From Gammaproteobacteria bacterium (GTDB lineage: Bacteria; Pseudomonadota; Gammaproteobacteria; Steroidobacterales; Rariloculaceae), in assembly GCA_016927175.1 (NCBI GenBank), contig JAFGNC010000113.1, positions 1 through 13,902 on the forward strand: a stretch of 13,902 bases of DNA. The letters are read 5' to 3'. Positions 1 to 7,344 of this stretch are shown here, piece after piece. The position numbers and the translations under genes were made by a program. The notes under the pieces were generated by a model. The model had not been told where the DNA came from. It worked only from the letters and a program-made list of their open reading frames with translations, and ran no database searches. The first letter of the stretch is position 1. Each line of letters begins with the position of its first letter.

Positions 1-1602
1 GCCTGGAAGCTCGATCGCACCGCCGTGGATCTGAACCTGACGCATGCGAATACGGATCTGATCGGCAACGGCGCGGCACCCGTGCAGCTGCTCGACGTCG
101 ACCGCTCCGCGATCTATACGCGCCCGGACCAGACCGAGAACGAGCTGACGCTGTTCAGCGTGACGGCGCGGCACGCGCTGACGGACGGCCTCGAGCTGAG
201 CGGCAACGCCTATGTCCGCGACAGCGACGTCTCGACATTCAACGGCGACGACTCCGATTTCGAGGAGTGCGAGGACACGCCCGGTTTCATGTGCGAGGAG
301 GAGGACGACGCGGAAGAGCTGCTCGAGGACGCGGCCGGCCTGCCGATCCCGGCGGACGACTCGCTGGAAGGCGCGACCGTGAACCGCACCGCGACACGGC
401 AGGACGGCAGCGGCATCGCGTTTCAGGCGGGTCTCGACGGTGCCTTCGCGTCGCGGCCGAACTCGCTGATCGCGGGCTTCGCCTGGGACGAGAGCGACAT
501 CGCCTTCCATGCCGGCACGGAGCTCGGGCGGCTCGATGCGACGCGCCGCGCCGTGCCGGGCGGCGTGTTCCGCGGCGACGCGTTCACGCGCATGGCCGCC
601 GACACGTCGAACCTCGGCTTCTTCGTTTCCGACACCTGGTCGCCGACCGAAAGGCTGACGCTGACGCTGTCGGGGCGCTTCAACCGCACGGACGTGACGC
701 TGCGCGATCGGCTCGGCACCGCGCTCGACGGCGACCACCGCTTCGAGCGCTTCAATCCCGCCGTCGGAGTCACGTTCGACGTGTCCGACGATCTGATGCT
801 GTATGCGAGCTACAGCGAATCGAACCGGGCACCGTCGCCCGTCGAGCTGACCTGCGCCGACGAGGACGATCCATGCCGGCTGCCGAACGCGTTCGTCGCC
901 GACCCGCCGCTCGAGCAGGTCGTCGCGAGATCGTTCGAGGCCGGCGTGCGCGGGCGCGCCGCCGCGCTCGGCCTCGAGTGGCACGCGGGCGCGTTCAGCA
1001 CGACGAACGACGACGACATCCTGTTCGTCAGCGCGGGCGCGCTGACGAATCAGGGCTTCTTCGACAACGTCGGCCGCACGCGCCGCAACGGCCTCGAGCT
1101 GAACCTCGACGGCGAGGTCGGGGACCGTTTCGACTGGTACGCGCACTACACGTTCCTGGACGCGACGTTCAGGAATGCGCTGGCCGTACCGAGCCACCAT
1201 CATCCGCTCGCGGCCGGCGGGGAGATACGGGTCGAGCCCGGCGACGAGCTGCCGCTCATACCCCGGCAGTTGCTGAAGGCCGGCGTCCGTTTCGCCGCGA
1301 CGCCGCGGCTGATACTCGGAGCGGATCTGTTCGCCAGCGGCGGTCAGTATTCGCGCGGTGACGAAGCCAATATGCTCGGACGCATCGACGGTTACTCGGT
1401 GCTGAATCTGCGCGCGGAATACGCGCTGAAGGATGCGGTTCGACTGTTCGCGAGCGTCGACAATGCGTTCGACGCGGAGTATGAGACCTTCGGCGTCTTC
1501 GGCGAGGCGGACGAAGTCCTCGGCGAGGGCTTCGACGACCCGCGTTTTTTCTCCCCCGGCGCGCCGCGCGCGGCCTGGATCGGCGTCCGCCTTTCGTTCT
1601 GA
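1..1602 (+). CDS. TonB-dependent outer-membrane receptor, C-terminal part (5' truncated by window edge)
   Basis: This is an outer-membrane beta-barrel receptor for energised uptake of a substrate I cannot identify. The frame is open from base 1 (A-W-K-L-D-R...), so the GTG at 25 is not the true start; the plug domain and signal peptide lie outside the window. The 533 visible residues show alternating barrel strands. Family-typical segments are SESNRAPSPVEL, a DNVGRTRRNGLELNL strand, a late GYSVLNLRAEYAL strand followed by SVDNAFDAEYETFG, and a terminal aromatic residue (RLSF) as used for barrel assembly. Two regions stand out. One is a very acidic loop with two cysteines (about residues 80-120). 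The other is an ELTCADEDDPCRLPNAF segment with a second cysteine pair. A SHHHP cluster lies in another loop. No neighbouring gene reveals the ligand. Certain as a TonB-dependent receptor; ligand unknown. Confidence 0.93.
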   Translation, partial: AWKLDRTAVDLNLTHANTDLIGNGAAPVQLLDVDRSAIYTRPDQTENELTLFSVTARHALTDGLELSGNAYVRDSDVSTFNGDDSDFEECEDTPGFMCEEEDDAEELLEDAAGLPIPADDSLEGATVNRTATRQDGSGIAFQAGLDGAFASRPNSLIAGFAWDESDIAFHAGTELGRLDATRRAVPGGVFRGDAFTRMAADTSNLGFFVSDTWSPTERLTLTLSGRFNRTDVTLRDRLGTALDGDHRFERFNPAVGVTFDVSDDLMLYASYSESNRAPSPVELTCADEDDPCRLPNAFVADPPLEQVVARSFEAGVRGRAAALGLEWHAGAFSTTNDDDILFVSAGALTNQGFFDNVGRTRRNGLELNLDGEVGDRFDWYAHYTFLDATFRNALAVPSHHHPLAAGGEIRVEPGDELPLIPRQLLKAGVRFAATPRLILGADLFASGGQYSRGDEANMLGRIDGYSVLNLRAEYALKDAVRLFASVDNAFDAEYETFGVFGEADEVLGEGFDDPRFFSPGAPRAAWIGVRLSF

Positions 1603-1621
1603 GCGCCCGCCGCCCCGCGAC

Positions 1622-1653
1622 CGGGCCGGAATGCGACATGGGTCGCAGGCCCG
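1622..1653 (+). terminator. Strong hairpin after the TonB receptor gene, possible terminator
   Basis: Starting 19 bases after the receptor stop codon, CGGGCC (1622-1627) pairs with GGCCCG (1648-1653), and TGCGAC (1632-1637) pairs with GTCGCA (1642-1647) around an ATGG loop. This gives 12 paired bases with a four-base bulge on the left side. The position suits transcription termination or 3'-end protection. The downstream tract (CATCTTC) is only weakly U-rich, so it is not a textbook intrinsic terminator. Confidence 0.5.
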
Positions 1654-1677
1654 CATCTTCACCGCGTGAATCAGGTC

Positions 1678-1706
1678 CTGACGATATGTCATCTTCGCCC
1701 TTAATG
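1678..1706 (+). promoter_or_regulatory. Weak sigma-70-like promoter candidate for the kinase operon
   Basis: The 206-base gap between the receptor and the fused kinase contains CTGACG (1678-1683), then after 16 bases CTTAAT (1700-1705), a 4/6 match to the -10 consensus. These are the only promoter-like elements I find in the gap, and both are weak. Further down, the gap holds a small hairpin, CGGCCG-TGA-CGGCCG (about 1737-1751). I see no sigma-54 signature here, unlike the two downstream promoters. Confidence 0.2.
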
Positions 1707-1808
1707 TGTCGGCTGCGCGCTGCAGTGCGCGCCCGACGGCCGTGACGGCCGGCATGACACCGCGCATCGGGCGCCGCTTCGGCTTCGGGGAATGGGGGCG
1801 GCGCCACG

Positions 1809-4800
1809 TTGGCGAACATCACGGACAACCTTCCGGGCTTCGACCTGCGGGAAGCCCTGCATCTGAGCGACACGTCGAGTGTCTACCGCGCCGTGCGGCA
1901 CGCGGACGGCAGAGCCGTCATCGTCAAGCGGTCGGTCGGGGCTTCGCTGTCGCCCCGGCAGCTGATCCGGTATAGAAACGAATTCGAGCTGCTGCGCGAG
2001 CTCGATTCGCGCAGCGTCGTCAAAGCCCTCGACCTGATCCGCCACGACGGGCACGTCGCGTTGATTCTCGAGGAGCATCCGGGAACGTCGCTGAAGCACT
2101 GGATGTGCTCGACCGAGGCGCCTCTCGAGGAGCGGCTCGAGGTGGCCGCGCAGCTCGCGGCACTGCTCGCGGACGTGCACGCGGCCGGCGTGATCCACAA
2201 GGACGTCAACCCGCACAACGTGCTGTACGACCCGCTCGGGCGGGTCTCGAAGCTGATCGACTTCGGGATCGCGACCCGGCTGCGGAACGAGGACGGCTCC
2301 TTCAAGGGCCTGTCGGCGCTGGAGGGCACGCTGGCCTACATGGCGCCCGAGCAGACCGGCCGCATGAATCGGCTGCTGGACAGCCGCGCGGACCTGTATT
2401 CGCTCGGCGTTACGTACTACGAGCTGTTCACCGGCGTGCTGCCGATCGACAACGCGGATCCGCTCGAGATCATCCACTTCCACATCGCAGGCACGCCGGT
2501 CGCGCCGCACGAGCGCAACCGCGAGCTGCCGCGGCCGCTGTCCGATCTGATCATGAAGCTCCTGCAGAAGGCGCCGGAGCGCAGGTATCAGAGCGCTGCC
2601 GGCGTCGAGGCCGACTTACGCCGCTGCCTTCTGGAGCTGCGCAGGAACGGCGAGGTGGCCCCGTTCGAGCTCGGCCGCGGCGACAGGCTGGAGCGCTTCG
2701 AGGTGCCGCACCGGCTTTACGGACGGGACGAGGAGTCGCAGGCGCTGACCGACGCGTTCGAGCGGGTAGCGAGCGGCGGCGTAGAAGCCGTGCTGATCAC
2801 GGGGCCCGCCGGCATCGGCAAGTCGGCGCTCGTGCAGCAGCTGCACGAGCCGATAACGAGACGCCGCGGCTATTTCGCCGCCGGCCGGTTCGACCCGCTG
2901 CGCCGCAACGTGCCGCTCAGCGGTCTCGTGTCCGCGCTGCAGGACCTCGTGCAGCAGCTGCTGACGGAAAGCGATGAGTCGATCGCTTCGTGGCGCGGGG
3001 CGATACAGGAGGCGGTCGGGACCAACGGCCGCATCATCGTGGAGCTCGTGCCCGCGGTCGAGCTCGTGATCGGTCCGCAGCCTCCGCTGCGCGAAGTCGA
3101 TCCGGCCGAGGCGCGCAATCGCTTCAACGCCGCGTTCCAGCGCTTCGTGCAGGTTTTCGGCCGCAAGGATCACCCGCTCGTGCTGTTCCTCGACGACGTT
3201 CAATGGGCGGACCCGGCGAGCCTCGCGCTGATCGGCCTGATTCTGGCCGGACGGGATACCGAGTCGCTGCTGCTCGTGCAGGCGTACCGGGAAGGCGACG
3301 TCAATCCGGGACATCCTCTGTCGATCGCGATAGAGGATCTGCGCGAGCGGGGCGTGCCGACGGTCGACGTGGCGCTGGCCGCGCTCGAGCCGTACGACAT
3401 CGCGGAGATCGTCGCGGACACGCTGCGCCAGGAGCGGGCCGAGTCCGACGCGCTGGCGCGGGTCATCGCGGGCAAGACGGGCGGCAATCCGTTCTTCGTC
3501 CGGCAGTTCCTGCAGATGCTTCACTCCGACGGCCTGATTCGCTTCGATGCGGCCGCCAATGCTTTTTCGTACGACGTCAGGCGGATCGAGTCCGCGGCCG
3601 CGACCGAGAACGTCGTCGAGCTGCTGTCGGCGAAGCTCGACAAGCTGCCGGCCGAGACGCGGCGAGTGCTCGAGCTCGCCGCCGCGATCGGCTACGTCTT
3701 CGATCTCGACACGCTCGCGGGCATCTACGATGCGCCGCCGGGCACCGCCGCAAGCCATCTGCGGCCGGCGCTCGTCGAAGGGCTGATCGTGCCGATGTCG
3801 GAGCTCGAAAGCGTCGAGCCGGGTAACCTCGACGCGCCGCTCGTGTATCGGCGTTACAGCTTCCTGCACGATCGCGTGCGCCAGGTCGCCTACGACGCGA
3901 TCGCCGAGGCGGACCGGCCGGCTCTGCACCTTGCGCTCGGGCGCGCGCTGCTGACGTCGAGCCCGAGCGCGGTCGAGGCGAGGCTGTTCGACGTGGTCAA
4001 TCACATGAACCTCGGCGCCGGGCTGATCGAGGACGCTGCCGAGCGGCTGCGGCTCGTCGAGCTGAACGGCGCTGCGGGCGCCAGGGCGAAGGCATCGACG
4101 GCCTATGCGATGGCGGTACGCTGCTACGGCCAGGCGGTCGAGCTGCTCGGCGACGCCGGCTGGACGGAGCATTACGCGCTTTGCTTCGACGCGCACCTGC
4201 GGCTCGCCGAATGCCTGTGGATGAAAGCCGACTATGCGGCCGCTTTCAGTGTCATCGACAGGGCCGTCGCGCGCTCCGTGAGCGATACGGACAAGGCGAG
4301 GCTCTACACCGTCAGGACCGCGGTGCACCTCGGCACCGGGGACATGCCGGCCGCGCTCGACTGCGGCCGGAGCGCGGCGCGTCTCGTCGCGGTGGATCTG
4401 CCGGACTCCGACGATGCCGTCGAGGCGATGCTGCAGCGGGAGATGGAGGCGATCCTGAGGCGCACGTCCGAGATCGGCGTCGAAAAGCTGCTCGACCTGC
4501 CGCGGATGGAGGACGCCGATCGCATCGCCGCCATGGCGCTGCTGACGCACTGCCTGCCGGCTGCGTTCCAGAGCAATCAGCAGCTGTTCGCGCTGATCTG
4601 CTGCAAGATGGTCACGCTGTCGCTCGATCACGGCAACTGCTCGCTGTCCGCGCGGGCGTACGGCTCGTTCGCGGCGCTTCTGAGCAGCGCTTTCGGTAAC
4701 TACCGCGATGCGCACCGCTTCGCGAAGCTCGCCGTCGAGCTGTGCCGGCGGCTCGAGGACTTCGGCGTGCTGTCGGCCGCCTACTTCCTGTGGGCGATGT

Positions 4801-7313
4801 TTGCGTCGCACTGGAACGAGCCGGTGGATCGCAGCATCGAGCTGTTCCGGCACAGCATCAGCTACGGCCTCCAGACGGGCGATCACCTGCACGCCGGCTA
4901 CAGCGCCGCGCGGCGCCTGATGCATCTGCAGTACCGTGGCGTGCCTCTCGACGAGCTGCGCAGGCAGGCCGACGAAGCGAACGAGCTGCTCGAGCGCATC
5001 GGCGACGCGGCGAACCTCGAGTACCTGCCGCCGCGCCTTGCGGTGATCAAGTGGCTGCAGGGCGAGCGGCCCGCGGGCAACGAGCTGCGCGTGGGGGATC
5101 TCGACGAGGCGGCGGCGACGGCGGCGATCGCGGCGCGCGGCAACCGCTCGTTCGAGTCGGACTGGCACACGCTGCTGCTGATGCAACGGTATTTCGCCGG
5201 CGACTACGAGGCGGCGTACGCCTGCAGCCGCAGATCCGAGGAGCTGCTGCCGTTCAGCGCGGGATTCTGCAGCCGCGTCGAGCACGAGCTGTATTCCGCG
5301 CTGACGTTCGCCGCGCTCGTGGCCGAAGCGGACGAGGAGCGCGGCGCCGAGCTGCGGCGCCGCGTCGACCAGAGCGCAAAGCGTTTCGACGAATGGGCGG
5401 AGCTCTGCCCCGAGAATTTCAGCCACATGCAGCAGCTGATCCGCGCCGAGCGCGCGCGGCTCGACGGCCGGTGGCACGACGCGATGCACTGCTACGACCG
5501 CGCGATCGCGGCCGCGAGCGACCACGGATTCGCGAGCATCGAGGCCGTGGCCGCGGAAGCGGCGGCGCGATTCTGGTTCGACGAGGGCAAGGCGGACTTC
5601 GGCAACATCTATCTGCAGAAGGCCCTGCACGCGTACGAGATCTGGGGGGCGCACGGCAAAGCCGCGGATCTGACGATACGCCGGCGCGGCGGCGTGCTGC
5701 GCACGACGATCACGGCGCAGACGACGGCGTCCACCGGAACGTCGGTCGACCGCGCCGGCGCACTGGATCTCGCGACGCTGCTGAAGGCGAATCAGGCCAT
5801 CGCCGGCGAGATCGTGCTCGATCGGCTGCTCGGCACGCTGCTCGACATCATCGTGGAGAACGCGGGTGCCGAAGCGGGGGCGCTGGTGCTCGAGTCCGAC
5901 GGGCAGTTCCTGGTGCAGGCACGCAAGGATTCGACGGGCGCGCTCGCCGTGCTCGAGAACATGCCGCTGAACCGCTGCGGCATGCTGTCACCCGGCATCG
6001 TCTATTACGTGATCCGGACGAAGGAGCACGTCGTGCTGGCCGACCCGGCCGAATCCGGACACTTCAGGAACGACGCCTACGTGCGCGACGCCCGCCCGCG
6101 CTCGGTGCTGTGCGCCCCGGTGCTGCACAAGGGCGAGCTGACGGGGGTGCTGTACCTCGAGAACAATCAGGTCTCCGGAGCGTTCACGCCGGATCGCCTC
6201 GAGGCGCTGAACATTCTGCTGTCGCAGATCGCCGTGTCGATCGACAACGCGCAGCTGTACGCGGCGCAGCAGCGGCAGAAGCGCGACATGGAGAGAGCCA
6301 ACGTCGAGCTGACGCGCGAGGTCGGCGAGCGGAAGAAGGCGGAGCGGGAAATCCGCCGCTACCGCGACCACCTCGAGGATCTGGTCCGCGAAAGGACGGC
6401 GGAGCTCGAAGCCGCGCAGGGCCGGCTCGTGGATCTGTCGCGCCGCGCAGGCATGGCCGAGGTCGCCGCCGGTGTGCTGCACAACGTCGGCAACGTCATG
6501 AACAGCGTCAACGTCGGAGCCAGCGTCGCGCGCGACGGCATCAAGGCGCTGCCCGTCGAGCGGCTGGCCGCGGTATGCGACCTGCTCGACAGCCATCGCT
6601 CCTCTCTGGGTGCGTATCTGACGGACGACCCTTCGGGCAGGAAGGTGCCGGACTATCTTCGCAAGCTGGCCGACGCGCTGAGCCAGGACAAAGACTCGAT
6701 CCTCGTGAAGATCGATCACGTCCTCGAGCACCTCGAGCACATGAAGAAGATCATCGGGGCGCAGCAGACCTACGCGAAAACCAACGGCGTCGCCGAAGTC
6801 TGCCGGCTCACCGAGATCGCCGAGACGGCCCTGTCGATCAGCGAGGCGGCCCTGCGCAACAGCTCGATAGAGATCGTCCGGGAATACGAGGAGCTGCCGC
6901 CGGTGTCCGTGGACCGGCACCAGATCATGCAGATCCTCGTGAACCTGATCTCGAACGCCAAGCACGCTCTCGAGGCCTCCGACAACGCCGAGCGGCGCAT
7001 CGTGATCAGGATCGCGGCGGACGCGGAAGAGGGGATCCGGCTCGAGGTCGAGGACAACGGCATCGGCATCCCCGCCGGCAACCTGACGAAGATCTTCAGC
7101 CACGGCTTCACGACGAAGCCGAAAGGCCACGGGTTCGGCCTGCACAACTGCGCAAACGGCGCGCAGCAGATGAAGGGCAGCCTCGCGGCGTACAGCGAAG
7201 GCGACGGCCGCGGAGCCCGGTTCGTGCTGCGCATACCCGCCGACTACGCGACGCATCCGGTGCCGCGGCTCGAGCGGCCCGGCGGGCCCGGCAGCGAGGC
7301 GGCGGCAGGATGA
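1809..7313 (+). CDS. Fused Ser/Thr kinase - AAA ATPase - helical repeat - GAF - sensor histidine kinase
   Basis: This giant (1834 aa) cytoplasmic signalling protein has two kinase modules. The N-terminal PknB-like domain (about 11-275) keeps Lys40, the catalytic loop His130-Lys-Asp132...Asn137, Asp151-Phe-Gly and Ala179-Pro-Glu. The ATPase domain (about 300-560) has Walker A GPAGIGKS (332-339) and Walker B VLFLDD (458-463). A long alpha-helical TPR-like region follows (about 690-1290), as in COG3899-type predicted ATPases. A GAF domain (about 1330-1485) and a coiled coil (1486-1545) lead to a histidine kinase: H-box LHNVGN with His1558, N-box Asn1712/Asn1716, DNGIGIP (1749-1755) and GHGFGL (1773-1778). 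I see no transmembrane segment. The start is TTG: an in-frame TGA at 1755-1757 precedes it with no ATG or GTG between, and a GGGGG tract (1794-1798) is the only SD-like element. The GAF domain may bind a small ligand. It probably phosphorylates the next gene's receiver. Confidence 0.95.
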   Translation: MANITDNLPGFDLREALHLSDTSSVYRAVRHADGRAVIVKRSVGASLSPRQLIRYRNEFELLRELDSRSVVKALDLIRHDGHVALILEEHPGTSLKHWMCSTEAPLEERLEVAAQLAALLADVHAAGVIHKDVNPHNVLYDPLGRVSKLIDFGIATRLRNEDGSFKGLSALEGTLAYMAPEQTGRMNRLLDSRADLYSLGVTYYELFTGVLPIDNADPLEIIHFHIAGTPVAPHERNRELPRPLSDLIMKLLQKAPERRYQSAAGVEADLRRCLLELRRNGEVAPFELGRGDRLERFEVPHRLYGRDEESQALTDAFERVASGGVEAVLITGPAGIGKSALVQQLHEPITRRRGYFAAGRFDPLRRNVPLSGLVSALQDLVQQLLTESDESIASWRGAIQEAVGTNGRIIVELVPAVELVIGPQPPLREVDPAEARNRFNAAFQRFVQVFGRKDHPLVLFLDDVQWADPASLALIGLILAGRDTESLLLVQAYREGDVNPGHPLSIAIEDLRERGVPTVDVALAALEPYDIAEIVADTLRQERAESDALARVIAGKTGGNPFFVRQFLQMLHSDGLIRFDAAANAFSYDVRRIESAAATENVVELLSAKLDKLPAETRRVLELAAAIGYVFDLDTLAGIYDAPPGTAASHLRPALVEGLIVPMSELESVEPGNLDAPLVYRRYSFLHDRVRQVAYDAIAEADRPALHLALGRALLTSSPSAVEARLFDVVNHMNLGAGLIEDAAERLRLVELNGAAGARAKASTAYAMAVRCYGQAVELLGDAGWTEHYALCFDAHLRLAECLWMKADYAAAFSVIDRAVARSVSDTDKARLYTVRTAVHLGTGDMPAALDCGRSAARLVAVDLPDSDDAVEAMLQREMEAILRRTSEIGVEKLLDLPRMEDADRIAAMALLTHCLPAAFQSNQQLFALICCKMVTLSLDHGNCSLSARAYGSFAALLSSAFGNYRDAHRFAKLAVELCRRLEDFGVLSAAYFLWAMFASHWNEPVDRSIELFRHSISYGLQTGDHLHAGYSAARRLMHLQYRGVPLDELRRQADEANELLERIGDAANLEYLPPRLAVIKWLQGERPAGNELRVGDLDEAAATAAIAARGNRSFESDWHTLLLMQRYFAGDYEAAYACSRRSEELLPFSAGFCSRVEHELYSALTFAALVAEADEERGAELRRRVDQSAKRFDEWAELCPENFSHMQQLIRAERARLDGRWHDAMHCYDRAIAAASDHGFASIEAVAAEAAARFWFDEGKADFGNIYLQKALHAYEIWGAHGKAADLTIRRRGGVLRTTITAQTTASTGTSVDRAGALDLATLLKANQAIAGEIVLDRLLGTLLDIIVENAGAEAGALVLESDGQFLVQARKDSTGALAVLENMPLNRCGMLSPGIVYYVIRTKEHVVLADPAESGHFRNDAYVRDARPRSVLCAPVLHKGELTGVLYLENNQVSGAFTPDRLEALNILLSQIAVSIDNAQLYAAQQRQKRDMERANVELTREVGERKKAEREIRRYRDHLEDLVRERTAELEAAQGRLVDLSRRAGMAEVAAGVLHNVGNVMNSVNVGASVARDGIKALPVERLAAVCDLLDSHRSSLGAYLTDDPSGRKVPDYLRKLADALSQDKDSILVKIDHVLEHLEHMKKIIGAQQTYAKTNGVAEVCRLTEIAETALSISEAALRNSSIEIVREYEELPPVSVDRHQIMQILVNLISNAKHALEASDNAERRIVIRIAADAEEGIRLEVEDNGIGIPAGNLTKIFSHGFTTKPKGHGFGLHNCANGAQQMKGSLAAYSEGDGRGARFVLRIPADYATHPVPRLERPGGPGSEAAAG

Positions 7314-7329
7314 TCCGCGCGGCAACGAC

Positions 7330-7335
7330 AGGGAG
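7330..7335 (+). promoter_or_regulatory. Ribosome binding site for the receiver-GGDEF-EAL gene
   Basis: AGGGAG lies nine bases before the ATG at 7345 and supports that start over the second in-frame ATG at 7357. The short 31-base gap to the upstream stop indicates co-transcription. Confidence 0.7.
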
Positions 7336-7344
7336 CAGCGATCG

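Noticed and set aside
25..27. GTG as the start of the TonB receptor.
   Set aside because: The frame is open to base 1 and the protein would lack its signal peptide and plug domain; the gene is simply cut by the window edge.
5164..5180. A TGGCACA...GCTGC string resembling a sigma-54 promoter inside the fused kinase.
   Set aside because: The -24 to -12 spacing is wrong and it lies within a coding region.
2616..5654. A 1012-codon open frame on the minus strand opposite the fused kinase.
   Set aside because: It is an antisense shadow created by GC-rich codon bias. Its translation is Arg/Gln/His-rich with no recognisable domain, while the plus frame has intact kinase and ATPase motifs throughout.
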